Source: Citrobacter sp. (GTDB taxonomy: Bacteria > Pseudomonadota > Gammaproteobacteria > Enterobacterales > Enterobacteriaceae). Taken from it: a stretch of 64,000 bases of DNA. The stretch's first letter is position 1. Every line of letters begins with the position of its first letter. This document shows, piece after piece, positions 9,656 through 19,559 of the stretch. The notes beneath the pieces are model-generated. The model saw only the letters and a list, made by a program, of their open reading frames with translations, was not told where the DNA came from and searched no databases. The stretch spans positions 27,283 to 91,282 of the forward strand of contig DXKH01000054.1 in NCBI GenBank assembly GCA_019415335.1, written 5' to 3'. The position numbers and the translations under genes were made by a program.

Positions 9656-11341
9656 TTATCCTAAACCAGGCCAGATGATGATGATGAGTGTCCCCGCCAG
9701 CGTCAGCAGCACGTTGGCTATCGCGTAGGTGCCTGCGTAACCGAGTGCCGGAATGTTGCTGCGCGCAGTATCGCTGATGATTTCCATCGCGGGGGCACAG
9801 GTCCGCGCGCCCATCATGGCACCAAAAAGGAGCGCCCGGTTCATGCGCAGGACATAGGCACCGAACAGGAAGCAAATGATCACCGGCACCAGGCTGACGA
9901 CCAGACCGGCAATCAGCATTTGGCCGCCGATCGCCCCCAACCCCTGACCGATGCCGCTGCCTGCGCTTAAGCCAACGCCGGCCATAAAGACCATCAGGCC
10001 GAATTCTTTCACCATATTCAGCGCGCCCTGCGGGATGTAACCAAACGTCGGATGGTTAGCTCGCAGGAATCCCAGCATGATCCCGGCGAACAGCAACCCA
10101 GCGGCATTACCAATGCCGAAACTGAAGTTGCTGAACTGGAAGGTGATCATGCCGATCATCAGACCAATAATGAAGAACGCACAGAAGGCCAGCAGATCGG
10201 TCACCTGGCTGTGAATCGAGATAAAGCCGATACGGTCCGCGATGGTTTTCACCCGACGCGCGTCACCGCTGACCTGCAATACATCGCCTTTGTTGAGCAC
10301 CACGTTGTCATCAATCGGCATTTCAATCTGCGAACGAATCACACGGTTCAGGAAGCAGCCGTGATCGGTGAGCTTCAATTGAGCAAGACGGCGTCCCACG
10401 GCATTGTGGTTTTTCACCACGATCTCTTCTGTGACGATCCGCATGTCGAGCAGGTCGCGGTCGAAAACCTCTTTGCCGTTACGAAAGCTAGGGTCGAGAC
10501 GGGCATGGGCATCCGGATAGCCGACCAGCGCAATCTCATCGCCCATCTGCAGCACCGCGTCACCGTCCGGGTTTGCCAGAATACCGTTACGACGGATGCG
10601 TTCAATGTAGCAGCCGGTCGCGCGGTAAATGCCGAGCTCACGCAGGTTTTTCCCGTCGGTCCAGGCCACTAATTCAGGGCCAACACGGTAAGCACGAATC
10701 ACCGGCAGGTACACCTTCCGGTTGGTGTCGGTATCCAGGCCGCGCTCACGTGCGATTTGCTGGGCGCTGGTTTGCAGATCCTGATGCTGTAATTTGGGCA
10801 GGTAGCGTGCGCCGACGATCAGACTGACCAGACCGATCAGGTAAGTCAGCGCGTAGCCCAGGCTCAGGTTATCGAGCGCCCGGGAAAGCTGTGCGCCCTC
10901 CATCCCGAAATGACGTAGTGTGTCGCCAGCACCGACCAGAACCGGGGTGGACGTCATTGAGCCCGCCAGCATACCGGCCGTCAGGCCGATGTCCCAGCCA
11001 AATAGCTTACCCAGACCCAGGGCGATCAGCAGCGCACTGCCGACCATCACCAGAGCCAGCATCAGGTAATTTTTCCCGTCCCGGAAAAAAATGGAAAAAA
11101 AGTTAGGACCCGCTTCGACGCCGACACAAAAAATAAACAGCATGAAGCCCAGATTCAGTGCGTCAGTGTTAATACTGAAATGCTGTTGCCCTAATAAGAG
11201 AGAGACGACTAAAACGCCAATGGAATTACCCAGTTGGACGGAACCCAGTCGCAATTTACCGAGACACAGGCCAAGAGCCAGTACAACAAATAATAACAGG
11301 ATGTAATTCCCATTTAACAAATCGGCGACGTTTATATTCAC
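9656..11341 (-). CDS. ybjL: Putative AspT/YidE-family transporter YbjL
   Basis: The 561-residue inner-membrane protein has two blocks of transmembrane helices (about residues 1-190 and 380-561) flanking a cytoplasmic region with two RCK_C/TrkA-C modules (about 200-370; [13 protein letters not shown] and [13 protein letters not shown] mark them). This is the aspartate-alanine exchanger (AAEx) superfamily architecture. Length and sequence match E. coli YbjL. The transported substrate is not established. It is transcribed toward rybB and divergent from ybjM. Confidence 0.94.
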   Translation of the reverse strand: MNINVADLLNGNYILLLFVVLALGLCLGKLRLGSVQLGNSIGVLVVSLLLGQQHFSINTDALNLGFMLFIFCVGVEAGPNFFSIFFRDGKNYLMLALVMVGSALLIALGLGKLFGWDIGLTAGMLAGSMTSTPVLVGAGDTLRHFGMEGAQLSRALDNLSLGYALTYLIGLVSLIVGARYLPKLQHQDLQTSAQQIARERGLDTDTNRKVYLPVIRAYRVGPELVAWTDGKNLRELGIYRATGCYIERIRRNGILANPDGDAVLQMGDEIALVGYPDAHARLDPSFRNGKEVFDRDLLDMRIVTEEIVVKNHNAVGRRLAQLKLTDHGCFLNRVIRSQIEMPIDDNVVLNKGDVLQVSGDARRVKTIADRIGFISIHSQVTDLLAFCAFFIIGLMIGMITFQFSNFSFGIGNAAGLLFAGIMLGFLRANHPTFGYIPQGALNMVKEFGLMVFMAGVGLSAGSGIGQGLGAIGGQMLIAGLVVSLVPVIICFLFGAYVLRMNRALLFGAMMGARTCAPAMEIISDTARSNIPALGYAGTYAIANVLLTLAGTLIIIIWPGLG

Positions 11342-11608
11342 GGAGACTAACTTCTTGTTTACGAGTAAGCTGTTGAAAGAAATAGTAATTTAGGCTACTG
11401 TTTTTGACATCAATTAAGGGGATTGTGACATATTCACACCCCGAATATAAGCAGCACAACAATATATTTGGCTAGTTTAATCTCATTACGTATCAACGGC
11501 TATAAGAATCGTGTTGGCGTATTTTGGCACGGAATGCTGAACGGCTTTATCTGACTGGACGCCATTGGCGAAAAGTATGCTTGATAGAGACAGTGTCAGG
11601 AGAAATGA

Positions 11609-11971
11609 TTGAAATATAAACATGGTTGGGCAAGCGCGGTCTGCTGCTTTGTGCTCTTTGTGGTTGTCTGTCTTTTTCTGACGATGAACATGAAAGGGGC
11701 ATTTCGGGCGGCCGGGCATCCTGAAATTGGGCTACTGTTTTTTACGCTGCCAGGTGCGGTTGCCAGTTTTTGCTCTCATCGCCGGGAGGTTATCAAACCG
11801 CTCCTCGGTGCGATGCTTGCAGCACCTTGTTGTTTACTGCTCACTCGTCTTTTCTTTACACCCACTCGCTCGCTGTGGCAGGAGATGGCGTGGTTATTCA
11901 GCGCGGTGTTCTGGTGTGCGTTGGGGGCTTTATGCTTCTTGTTCATCAGCAGTCTGTTCAGACCACGGTAG
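11609..11971 (+). CDS. ybjM: Inner-membrane protein YbjM
   Basis: The 120-residue hydrophobic protein with about four transmembrane helices matches E. coli YbjM (FRAAGHPEIGLLFF and FWCALGALCFLFISSLF are conserved). Function unknown. The start is a TTG at 11609 preceded by AGGAG; no in-frame ATG gives the conserved MKxK N-terminus. It is five residues shorter at the C-terminus than in E. coli. It ends in a strong terminator. Confidence 0.88.
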   Translation: MKYKHGWASAVCCFVLFVVVCLFLTMNMKGAFRAAGHPEIGLLFFTLPGAVASFCSHRREVIKPLLGAMLAAPCCLLLTRLFFTPTRSLWQEMAWLFSAVFWCALGALCFLFISSLFRPR

Positions 11972-11985
11972 CGTTAAGATCACGA

Positions 11986-12010
11986 ACGCCCTCCTGAGAG
12001 GGCGTTTTTA
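11986..12010 (+). terminator. Rho-independent terminator of ybjM
   Basis: The hairpin ACGCCCTC-CTGA-GAGGGCGT is followed by TTTTTA, 15 bp after the ybjM stop. Confidence 0.88.
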
Positions 12011-12025
12011 TCTCTGTCGCTGCGA

Positions 12026-12289
12026 TTAAGCAAACAGATTCAGATTCTCTTTCGCCCAGGCTTCAAAATCGGTGCAACCGCCGATGTGTTTCTGATCAAC
12101 AAAAATCTGCGGCACGGTCTCGACCGGTTTGCCTACGGTCTTTTCCAGATCCGCTTTGGTGATGCCTTCCGCGTGGATGTCGATGTAGCGATAGTTGAAA
12201 TCATCACGCTCGTTGCTCAGTTTTTCTGCCAGTTCTTTTGCGCGTACACAGTAAGGGCAACCCGGGCGACCAAAAATAACGGTGAACAT
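12026..12289 (-). CDS. grxA: Glutaredoxin 1 GrxA
   Basis: The 87-residue glutaredoxin carries the active-site CPYC (GRPGCPYCVRAKELAEKL) and the glutathione-binding TVPQIFVDQKHIGG segment. It reduces ribonucleotide reductase, PAPS reductase and OxyR disulfides. The ATG at 12289 has GAGGAGAGAG upstream and matches the family start. Two extra C-terminal residues compared with E. coli. It is divergent from ybjC; in E. coli grxA is OxyR-activated. Confidence 0.95.
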   Translation of the reverse strand: MFTVIFGRPGCPYCVRAKELAEKLSNERDDFNYRYIDIHAEGITKADLEKTVGKPVETVPQIFVDQKHIGGCTDFEAWAKENLNLFA

Positions 12290-12386
12290 TGTAGTCTCTC
12301 TCCTCGAACTCAAAGCCTGACGGCGAATGACTGCTATGATGACGCTAATCGTCAGCCTTGAACAGTAGGTTGCACCTTTTACTTCG

Positions 12387-12401
12387 ATACATTTAGTCTA
12401 T
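12387..12401. promoter_or_regulatory. Possible OxyR half-site between grxA and ybjC
   Basis: ATAC-N7-CTAT resembles one half (ATAG-N7-CTAT) of an OxyR site and lies about 100 bp upstream of grxA, a known OxyR target. The second half-site is not convincing. Confidence 0.3.
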
Positions 12402-12461
12402 ATCTGTTAAACACATTCACGCTGAACGCCTTACACTATGTCTCACAAAAGAGGGCTTCCT

Positions 12462-12749
12462 GTGCGTACGACTGGCGCGTTACCGAAAAGTGTATTGATT
12501 CTGGAAATGGTGGGGATGGTGCTTCTGGCACTGGCTTTGCTGTCGCTGAACCACTACCTGACGCTTCCCGAACCGTTTAACTCCTCGTTAGCGGTCATCG
12601 TCATGCTTTTTTTGGGCGTACTGTTGATGATCCCCGCCGCGCTGGCGTTCGTCTGGCAAGTCGCGCAGCGGCTGGCACCACAGTTGATGAAGCCCCCATC
12701 CGATTCATCCCGTTCAGACAGAGATAAAGAGAATGACTCCAACCATTAA
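12462..12749 (+). CDS. ybjC: Inner-membrane protein YbjC
   Basis: The 95-residue protein with two transmembrane segments (about residues 10-31 and 42-66) and a charged C-terminus matches E. coli YbjC in length and pattern (LPKSVLILE; FLGVLLMIPAA; RLAPQLM). The GTG at 12462 gives the family N-terminus; an in-frame ATG 24 bp upstream would add eight unconserved residues. Its end overlaps nfsA by 17 bp, so it is the first gene of ybjC-nfsA-rimK-ybjN. Function unknown. Confidence 0.85.
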   Translation: MRTTGALPKSVLILEMVGMVLLALALLSLNHYLTLPEPFNSSLAVIVMLFLGVLLMIPAALAFVWQVAQRLAPQLMKPPSDSSRSDRDKENDSNH

Positions 12750-13455
12750 TCTTCTGCGTCGTCACCGTTCGATTCGCCATTTCACCGATCAACCAATTAC
12801 ACCTGAACAGCGAGAGGCGATTCTGGCGTCTGCTCAGGCGACGTCCAGCTCCAGCTTTTTGCAGTGCACGTCCATTATTCGGATTACGGATCCGGTGCTA
12901 CGTGACGCGCTGGTGCCATTAACCGGAGGCCAGCAACACGTCGCGCAGGCCGCTGAATTTTGGGTCTTCTGCGCGGATTTCAATCGTCATCTGCAGATTT
13001 GTCCTGAGGCGCAGTTAGGTCTTGCTGAGCAGTTGCTGCTGGGCGTGGTGGACACGGCGATGATGGCGCAAAACGCGCTGACGGCGGCGGAATCGTTGGG
13101 GCTGGGCGGCGTTTATATCGGCGGTTTACGTAATAACATTGAATCGGTCACCGAATTGCTGGCGCTGCCAAAACACGTACTGCCACTGTTTGGGCTGTGC
13201 CTCGGCTGGCCTGCTGATAACCCGGATCTGAAGCCGCGCCTGCCTGCGGCGATAGTGATGCACGAAAACCGCTATCAGCCGCTCGACAGGGACGCGCTGG
13301 CTGGCTATGACGAACAGCTTGCACAGTATTATCTCAGCCGAGGCAGCAATACCCGCCGTGACACCTGGAGCGATCATATTCGCCGCACGCTGATTAAGGA
13401 AAATCGTCCCTTTATCCTGGAATATTTGCATAAACAGGGTTGGGCCACGCGCTAA
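12733..13455 (+). CDS. nfsA: Oxygen-insensitive NADPH nitroreductase NfsA
   Basis: The 240-residue flavin nitroreductase uses FMN and NADPH for two-electron reduction of nitroaromatics such as nitrofurans. Family landmarks are the N-terminal RRHRSIRHFTDQPI phosphate-binding arginines, QATSSSSFLQ, LGLGGVYIGGLRNNIE and LGWPAD. Length equals E. coli NfsA. It overlaps ybjC and precedes rimK by 60 bp in the SoxRS-responsive cluster known from E. coli. Confidence 0.96.
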   Translation: MTPTINLLRRHRSIRHFTDQPITPEQREAILASAQATSSSSFLQCTSIIRITDPVLRDALVPLTGGQQHVAQAAEFWVFCADFNRHLQICPEAQLGLAEQLLLGVVDTAMMAQNALTAAESLGLGGVYIGGLRNNIESVTELLALPKHVLPLFGLCLGWPADNPDLKPRLPAAIVMHENRYQPLDRDALAGYDEQLAQYYLSRGSNTRRDTWSDHIRRTLIKENRPFILEYLHKQGWATR

Positions 13456-13515
13456 AAATGCTGCCGCTGTGTATGATATGCGGGATAGTGATCGAGTGAT
13501 GCAGAGAGGTGCAGG

Positions 13516-14418
13516 GTGAAAATTGCCATATTGTCCCGGGATGGAACGCTCTACTCATGTAAGCGCCTGCGTGAAGCGGCGATGACGCGCGGCCATCTGG
13601 TCGAAATACTCGATCCACTTTCCTGCTATATGAACATCAATCCGGCGGCGTCCTCGATTCATTATAAAGGGCGCAAGCTGCCTCATTTTGATGCCGTCAT
13701 TCCGCGTATCGGTTCGGCGATCACCTTTTACGGTACAGCAGCGTTGCGTCAGTTTGAGATGCTGGGTAGCTATCCACTGAATGAATCCGTGGCAATTACC
13801 CGCGCCCGCGATAAGCTGCGCTCGCTGCAGTTGCTGGCGCGTCAGGGCATCGATCTCCCGATTACCGGCATTGCGCACTCGCCGGATGACACCAGCGATC
13901 TTATTGACATGGTCGGTGGCGCGCCGCTGGTGGTGAAACTGGTGGAAGGAACACAGGGGATTGGCGTGGTGCTGGCTGAAACTCGACAGGCCGCCGAGAG
14001 CGTCGTGGATGCTTTCCGGGGGCTTAACGCCCACATTCTGGTTCAGGAATATATTAAAGAGGCTAAAGGTCGCGATATTCGCTGTCTGGTGGTGGGCGAC
14101 GAGGTGGTCGCCGCCATCGAACGACGGGCGAAAGACGGCGATTTCCGTTCTAATCTGCATCGCGGCGGCGTGGCCTGCGTTGCCAACATTACTCCCCGTG
14201 AGCGCAAGATTGCGATTAAAGCCGCGCAGACGATGGGGCTTGACGTTGCCGGGGTCGATATTTTACGCGCCGAGCGCGGCCCACTGGTGATGGAAGTGAA
14301 CGCCTCTCCGGGTCTGGAAGGGATCGAAAAAACCACGGGCATCGATATCGCCGGGCGGATGATTCAGTGGATCGAACGCCACGCGACGGCCGAATTTTGT
14401 CTCAAAACGGGCGGCTAG
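13516..14418 (+). CDS. rimK: Ribosomal protein S6 glutamate ligase RimK
   Basis: The 300-residue ATP-grasp ligase adds glutamates to the C-terminus of ribosomal protein S6. It has an N-terminal PreATP-grasp domain (residues 1-95), a central lid ([16 protein letters not shown]) and C-terminal metal-binding residues in [17 protein letters not shown]. The E. coli protein has the same length. It lies between nfsA and ybjN on one transcript. Confidence 0.96.
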   Translation: MKIAILSRDGTLYSCKRLREAAMTRGHLVEILDPLSCYMNINPAASSIHYKGRKLPHFDAVIPRIGSAITFYGTAALRQFEMLGSYPLNESVAITRARDKLRSLQLLARQGIDLPITGIAHSPDDTSDLIDMVGGAPLVVKLVEGTQGIGVVLAETRQAAESVVDAFRGLNAHILVQEYIKEAKGRDIRCLVVGDEVVAAIERRAKDGDFRSNLHRGGVACVANITPRERKIAIKAAQTMGLDVAGVDILRAERGPLVMEVNASPGLEGIEKTTGIDIAGRMIQWIERHATAEFCLKTGG

Positions 14419-14507
14419 TCTTAATATCGCCGATGATCGTGGAATGATGAACACTTTTTGCGTAAGCTGTGCCGGTATTTTTTCATCGTAAGAGGTAGCA
14501 CATTATT

Positions 14508-14984
14508 ATGACAGAATTGGTCGTTCCCACTCTGGATACGTTGCGGCAATGGCTCGACGACCTGGGCATGAGTTTTTTTGAATGTGATACCTGTCAGGCA
14601 CTGCATTTACCTCACATGCAAAATTTTGACGGCATCTACGATGCAAAATTAGATCTCGTCGACAATACGCTGCTGTTTTCCGCGATGGCGGAAGTGAGGC
14701 CTTCTGCGTTACTGCCACTGGCGGCGGACCTGTCTGCCATCAATGCCAGCTCCCTCACCGTAAAAGCGTTTCTGGATATGCAGGATGATAATCTGCCAAA
14801 ACTGGTGGTTTGCCAGTCTTTATCCGTTATGCAGGGGGTGACTTACGCGCAGTTCGAATGGTTTGTGCGCCAGAGCGAAGAGCAGATATCCATGGTCATT
14901 CTGGAAGCAGGCGCGCATCAGATGCTGTTTACCGCTGAAGAAGACGCGCAAAAAAGCAGCGCTGAGAACCATTTTCTTCATTGA
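14508..14984 (+). CDS. ybjN: YbjN family sensory-transduction regulator
   Basis: The 158-residue cytosolic protein is the YbjN type, with a fold like type III secretion chaperones. It matches E. coli YbjN along its length (LDTLRQWLDDLGMSFFECD; DGIYDAKLDLVDNTLLF). In E. coli its overexpression represses motility and induces biofilm and stress genes; the mechanism is unknown. It is the last gene of the ybjC cluster and is followed by the 364-bp potF upstream region. Confidence 0.94.
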   Translation: MTELVVPTLDTLRQWLDDLGMSFFECDTCQALHLPHMQNFDGIYDAKLDLVDNTLLFSAMAEVRPSALLPLAADLSAINASSLTVKAFLDMQDDNLPKLVVCQSLSVMQGVTYAQFEWFVRQSEEQISMVILEAGAHQMLFTAEEDAQKSSAENHFLH

Positions 14985-15270
14985 TTTAAACGTGAAGTAA
15001 GACGCGTATAGCGCAGTCGCTGCCAGAGCGGCTGCGGTTTACGTTCTTTTATTCTGCATTTAACCTTTCTTTAAAGAATTATTCACCTCCTTTCCCGCCG
15101 TTTCGCTTTATCACATAGACATAAATTGCATAAAAAATTGATAAAAGGCGTTTTTTAATCTGGGCTATAGCCTGAAACCCTGGCTAAAGTTATTCTTGCG
15201 AAGCTAAATCACAGCGAGCAATAACGGTCGGGGGAGCGTCCACTCTTCCTGGTTTTTGCCGAATGACAAA

Positions 15271-15291
15271 CTATGCACGTTTCTTGCATAG
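15271..15291 (+). promoter_or_regulatory. Candidate sigma54 promoter upstream of potF
   Basis: GCACG-N4-TTGCA (15275-15288) gives G, ten bases, then GC, the -24/-12 spacing of RpoN promoters, although position -25 is T rather than G. It lies inside a perfect 7-bp inverted repeat (CTATGCA ... TGCATAG) about 60 bp before the potF ATG. E. coli potFGHI is reported as nitrogen-regulated. The rest of 14985-15348 is AT-rich with a GTTCGTT/AACGAAC repeat near 15312-15329 and no convincing gene. Confidence 0.45.
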
Positions 15292-15348
15292 CATTGAGTG
15301 CAACTTTTTTGGTTCGTTTGTTAACGAACTTTGATAAGGAAAGAGATT

Positions 15349-16461
15349 ATGACCGCCTTAAATAAAAAATGGCTATCGGGTCTGGTTGCGGGTGCTCTGA
15401 TGGCCGTCTCTGCCGGCACGCTCGCTGCGGAACAAAAAACACTCCATATCTATAACTGGTCTGATTACATTGCACCGGATACGGTCGCTAATTTTGAAAA
15501 AGAGACCGGCATCAAAGTGGTCTATGACGTTTTTGACTCCAACGAAGTTCTTGAAGGCAAACTGATGGCCGGCAGCACCGGTTTTGACCTGGTTGTGCCT
15601 TCTGCGAGCTTCCTTGAACGCCAGTTGACGGCAGGCGTTTTCCAGCCGCTGGATAAGAGCAAACTGCCGGGCTGGAAAAATCTCGATCCGGAACTGCTGA
15701 AACTGGTCGCCAAACACGATCCGGACAATAAATTCGCCATGCCGTATATGTGGGCGACCACCGGTATTGGCTATAACGTCGATAAAGTGAAAGCGGTGCT
15801 CGGCGCTGATGCCCCGGTTAATAGCTGGGATCTGGTGCTGAAGCCGGAAAACCTCGAAAAGCTGAAGAGTTGCGGCGTCTCTTTCCTCGATGCGCCGGAA
15901 GAAGTGTTTGCAACGGTACTGAACTATCTGGGTAAAGATCCTAACAGTACCAAAGCTGACGATTATACGGGGCCAGCCACCGATCTGCTGCTCAAGCTGC
16001 GGCCAAATATCCGCTACTTCCACTCCTCGCAGTACATCAACGACCTGGCTAACGGCGATACCTGCGTAGCAATTGGCTGGGCAGGGGATGTCTGGCAGGC
16101 TGCCAACCGGGCGAAAGAGGCGAAGAATGGCGTCAATATCTCCTTCTCGATTCCGAAGGAAGGGGCGATGGCCTTCTTTGATGTCTTCGCGATGCCAGCA
16201 GATGCCAAAAATAAAGACGAGGCCTATCAGTTCCTCAACTATCTGCTGCGCCCGGACGTAATTGCCCATATCTCTGACCACGTGTTCTACGCCAATGCCA
16301 ACAAAGAGGCGACGGCGCTGGTGAGCCCGGAAGTGCGTGATAATCCAGGCATTTATCCGCCAGCAGACGTACGCGCGAAAATGTTCACCCTGAAGGTTCA
16401 GGATCCGAAGATTGACCGTGTCCGTACGCGTGCCTGGACTAAGGTGAAGAGCGGTAAATAA
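15349..16461 (+). CDS. potF: Putrescine-binding periplasmic protein PotF
   Basis: The 370-residue substrate-binding protein of the putrescine ABC importer has a signal peptide MTALNKKWLSGLVAGALMAV...LAAE and the two-lobed polyamine-binding fold. Ligand-site segments YNWSDY, DVFDSNEVLEGKL and AIGWAGDVWQA are present. An AAGGAAAGAG ribosome site precedes the ATG at 15349; an upstream in-frame start lacks support. First gene of potFGHI. Nearly identical to E. coli PotF. Confidence 0.97.
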   Translation: MTALNKKWLSGLVAGALMAVSAGTLAAEQKTLHIYNWSDYIAPDTVANFEKETGIKVVYDVFDSNEVLEGKLMAGSTGFDLVVPSASFLERQLTAGVFQPLDKSKLPGWKNLDPELLKLVAKHDPDNKFAMPYMWATTGIGYNVDKVKAVLGADAPVNSWDLVLKPENLEKLKSCGVSFLDAPEEVFATVLNYLGKDPNSTKADDYTGPATDLLLKLRPNIRYFHSSQYINDLANGDTCVAIGWAGDVWQAANRAKEAKNGVNISFSIPKEGAMAFFDVFAMPADAKNKDEAYQFLNYLLRPDVIAHISDHVFYANANKEATALVSPEVRDNPGIYPPADVRAKMFTLKVQDPKIDRVRTRAWTKVKSGK

Positions 16462-16467
16462 TCCGCC

Positions 16468-16529
16468 GTTGAAGTAGGCCGGGCAAGCGAAGTGCCCCCG
16501 GCAACAGGTGCACCGTTCTGGTGCGCCTG
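16468..16529. repeat. REP-like palindrome and hairpin between potF and potG
   Basis: GTAGGCCGGGCAAGCGAAGTGCCCCCGGC is a REP-like palindrome. It is followed by hairpin CAGGTGCACC ... GGTGCGCCTG (16505-16529). Such elements often protect the upstream mRNA, which would favour high PotF relative to PotGHI. Confidence 0.65.
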
Positions 16530-16561
16530 CACCATGATTTGTTTCTGCCGGAGAGCACCCC

Positions 16562-17695
16562 GTGAATGATGCCACCCCACGCCCGCAGGCGAAAACCCGT
16601 AAAGCGCTGACGCCGCTCCTCGAAATCCGCAACCTGACCAAATCTTTCGATGGTCAGCACGCTGTTGATGACGTAAGTCTGACTATCTATAAAGGCGAAA
16701 TCTTTGCCCTGCTGGGCGCATCAGGCTGTGGGAAATCCACGCTGCTGCGCATGCTGGCGGGGTTTGAACAACCCACCACCGGACAAATCATGCTGGATGG
16801 CGTCGACCTGTCCCAGGTGCCGCCTTATTTACGCCCCATCAATATGATGTTTCAGTCCTATGCGCTGTTTCCCCATATGACGGTGGAACAGAATATCGCT
16901 TTTGGCCTGAAGCAGGACAAACTACCGAAAGCGGAAATTGCCAACCGGGTCGACGAGATGCTGGGTCTGGTGCATATGCAGGAGTTCGCCAAACGCAAAC
17001 CGCATCAGCTTTCCGGCGGTCAGCGTCAGCGTGTGGCGCTGGCGCGGAGCCTGGCGAAACGGCCTAAACTTCTGTTACTCGACGAGCCGATGGGCGCGCT
17101 GGATAAAAAGCTGCGTGACCGTATGCAGCTCGAAGTGGTCGATATCCTTGAGCGCGTTGGGGCGACCTGCGTAATGGTGACGCACGACCAGGAAGAGGCG
17201 ATGACCATGGCCGGGCGTATTGCCATCATGAACCGTGGCAAGTTCGTGCAAATCGGTGAACCGGAAGAGATTTATGAACACCCGACCACCCGCTACAGCG
17301 CGGAGTTTATCGGCTCGGTCAACGTGTTTGAGGGCGTGCTTAAAGAACGCCAGGAAGATGGCCTGGTGCTCTATTCTCCAGGACTGGTGCATCCGCTGAA
17401 GGTCGATCCGGATGCGTCGGTGGTGGATAACGTGCCGGTGCACGTGGCGCTGCGCCCGGAAAAAATCATGCTGTGTGAAGAGCCACCCGCCGACGGATTT
17501 AACTTCGCCGTCGGGGAAGTGGTGCACATTGCCTATCTTGGCGATCTCTCCATTTACCACGTCCGCCTGAAAAGCGGACAGATGATCAGCGCCCAGCTAC
17601 AAAACGCTCATCGTTATCGCAAAGGTCTGCCGACCTGGGGCGATGAGGTGCGTTTGTGCTGGGATGCGGACAGTTGTGTGGTGTTGACGGTTTAA
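16562..17695 (+). CDS. potG: Putrescine ABC transporter ATPase PotG
   Basis: The 377-residue ABC ATPase has Walker A GASGCGKST, signature LSGGQRQRVALARSLA, Walker B LLLLDEPMGALD, H-loop THDQEEA and a C-terminal TOBE domain (about 300-375). The GTG start at 16562 gives the family N-terminus MNDATPRPQAKTRK. It energises PotHI. Length equals that of E. coli PotG. Confidence 0.97.
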   Translation: MNDATPRPQAKTRKALTPLLEIRNLTKSFDGQHAVDDVSLTIYKGEIFALLGASGCGKSTLLRMLAGFEQPTTGQIMLDGVDLSQVPPYLRPINMMFQSYALFPHMTVEQNIAFGLKQDKLPKAEIANRVDEMLGLVHMQEFAKRKPHQLSGGQRQRVALARSLAKRPKLLLLDEPMGALDKKLRDRMQLEVVDILERVGATCVMVTHDQEEAMTMAGRIAIMNRGKFVQIGEPEEIYEHPTTRYSAEFIGSVNVFEGVLKERQEDGLVLYSPGLVHPLKVDPDASVVDNVPVHVALRPEKIMLCEEPPADGFNFAVGEVVHIAYLGDLSIYHVRLKSGQMISAQLQNAHRYRKGLPTWGDEVRLCWDADSCVVLTV

Positions 17696-17704
17696 GGAGC
17701 GAAT

Positions 17705-18658
17705 ATGAGTACACTTGAACCTCCGGCACGCGTGGAAAAACCGGGCGGCTTTACGTTCTGGCTGGCGCGCATGCAGATGAAACACGGGCGCAAACTGGTG
17801 ATTGCGCTGCCTTACGTCTGGCTGATCCTGCTGTTTCTGCTCCCTTTCCTGATCGTCTTTAAAATCAGTCTGGCGGAGATGGCGCGGGCGATCCCGCCGT
17901 ATACGGAGCTGATGGCGTGGGCCGATGGGCAGCTGTCGATTACTCTTAACCTCGGTAACTTCCTGCAACTGACGGACGATCCGCTCTACTTTGACGCCTA
18001 TCTGCAGTCGCTACAGGTGGCGGGGATCTCGACGCTCTGCTGTCTGCTGCTGGGCTATCCGCTGGCATGGGCGGTGGCGCACAGCAAGCCATCAACGCGT
18101 AATATTCTGCTGCTGTTGGTGATCCTGCCATCGTGGACCTCGTTTCTGATCCGCGTGTATGCCTGGATGGGGATCCTGAAAAATAATGGCGTGCTGAATA
18201 ACTTTCTGCTCTGGCTGGGAGTGATCGATCAACCGTTGACTATTCTGCACACCAATCTGGCGGTGTATATCGGCATTGTGTACGCCTATCTGCCGTTCAT
18301 GGTGCTGCCGATTTATACTGCGCTGACGCGGATTGACTATTCGCTGGTGGAAGCGTCGTTGGATCTGGGCGCGCGCCCGCTGAAAACGTTCTTTAGCGTA
18401 ATCGTCCCGCTGACCAAAGGCGGCATTATTGCCGGTTCTATGCTGGTGTTTATTCCGGCGGTGGGGGAGTTTGTGATCCCGGAACTGCTCGGCGGGCCTG
18501 ACAGCATCATGATTGGTCGCGTACTGTGGCAAGAGTTCTTTAACAACCGCGACTGGCCGGTGGCGTCTGCGGTTGCGATTGTCATGCTACTGCTGCTGAT
18601 CGTCCCGATTATGTGGTTCCACAAACATCAGCAAAAAAGCGGAGGGGTCCACGGATGA
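17705..18658 (+). CDS. potH: Putrescine ABC transporter permease PotH
   Basis: The 317-residue binding-protein-dependent permease has six transmembrane helices and an EAA loop (VEASLDLGARPLKTF) that docks to PotG. It starts 9 bp after potG with AAGGAGCG upstream and overlaps potI by 4 bp (ATGA). It pairs with PotI to form the putrescine channel. Confidence 0.96.
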   Translation: MSTLEPPARVEKPGGFTFWLARMQMKHGRKLVIALPYVWLILLFLLPFLIVFKISLAEMARAIPPYTELMAWADGQLSITLNLGNFLQLTDDPLYFDAYLQSLQVAGISTLCCLLLGYPLAWAVAHSKPSTRNILLLLVILPSWTSFLIRVYAWMGILKNNGVLNNFLLWLGVIDQPLTILHTNLAVYIGIVYAYLPFMVLPIYTALTRIDYSLVEASLDLGARPLKTFFSVIVPLTKGGIIAGSMLVFIPAVGEFVIPELLGGPDSIMIGRVLWQEFFNNRDWPVASAVAIVMLLLLIVPIMWFHKHQQKSGGVHG

Positions 18659-19500
18659 ACAACTTACCGGTAATTCGTTCACCCTGGCGCATCGTGATTC
18701 TGGTGCTCGGGTTTACATTCCTCTATGCGCCGATGTTGATGCTGGTCATCTACTCGTTTAACAGTTCCAAACTGGTCACGGTGTGGGCGGGATGGTCAAC
18801 ACGTTGGTACGGTGAACTGTTTCGTGACAGCGCGATGATGAGTGCGGTGGGGCTAAGCCTGACCATCGCCGCCTGTGCGGCGACTATGGCCGCGATACTC
18901 GGCACGATTGCTGCGGTGGTAATGGTGCGTTTTGGTCGTTTTCGCGGGTCGAACGGCTTTGCCTTTATGATCACCGCGCCGCTGGTGATGCCGGATGTGA
19001 TCACCGGGCTCTCCCTGTTGCTGTTGTTTGTCGCGCTGGGGCATGCGATTGGCTGGCCGTCGGATCGTGGCATGTTGACCATCTGGTTGGCGCACGTCAC
19101 GTTCTGTACGGCGTATGTGGCGGTGGTGATTTCATCGCGCCTGCGCGAACTGGATCGCTCCATTGAGGAAGCGGCGATGGATCTGGGGGCGACGCCGCTG
19201 AAGGTGTTCTTTGTGATCACGCTGCCGATGATTATGCCGGCGGTGGTCTCCGGCTGGCTGCTGGCGTTCACGTTGTCGCTGGATGACCTGGTCATTGCCA
19301 GCTTTGTCTCCGGGCCGGGTGCGACCACGTTACCCATGCTGGTCTTCTCCAGCGTGCGAATGGGCGTGAACCCGGAAATCAACGCCCTGGCGACGCTGAT
19401 CCTCGGCGTGGTCGGAATTGTCGGTTTTATCGCCTGGTATCTGATGGCCCGCACGGAAAAACAGCGGATCCGCGATATCCAGCGTGCAAGACGTGACTGA
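18655..19500 (+). CDS. potI: Putrescine ABC transporter permease PotI
   Basis: The 281-residue permease has six transmembrane helices with the EAA motif EEAAMDLGATPLKVFF. The ATG at 18655 overlaps the potH stop, implying translational coupling; it gives the family N-terminus MNNLPVIRSPWRI. Last gene of potFGHI, followed by a terminator. Confidence 0.96.
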   Translation: MNNLPVIRSPWRIVILVLGFTFLYAPMLMLVIYSFNSSKLVTVWAGWSTRWYGELFRDSAMMSAVGLSLTIAACAATMAAILGTIAAVVMVRFGRFRGSNGFAFMITAPLVMPDVITGLSLLLLFVALGHAIGWPSDRGMLTIWLAHVTFCTAYVAVVISSRLRELDRSIEEAAMDLGATPLKVFFVITLPMIMPAVVSGWLLAFTLSLDDLVIASFVSGPGATTLPMLVFSSVRMGVNPEINALATLILGVVGIVGFIAWYLMARTEKQRIRDIQRARRD

Positions 19501-19530
19501 AGACACTAAAATCTGCCAACCTGGCTACAT

Positions 19531-19557
19531 AATGCCGCGCTCGTCGCGGCATTGTTT
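19531..19557 (+). terminator. Terminator of the potFGHI operon
   Basis: Hairpin AATGCCGCG ... CGCGGCATT with a GTTTT tail, 30 bp after potI. The ybjO start follows within 3 bp, so ybjO may be reached by read-through or be initiated inside. Confidence 0.8.
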
Positions 19558-19559
19558 TC

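Noticed and set aside
15373..16641. 422-codon antisense frame over potF
   Set aside because: potF is unmistakable on the other strand; the antisense protein has no family features.
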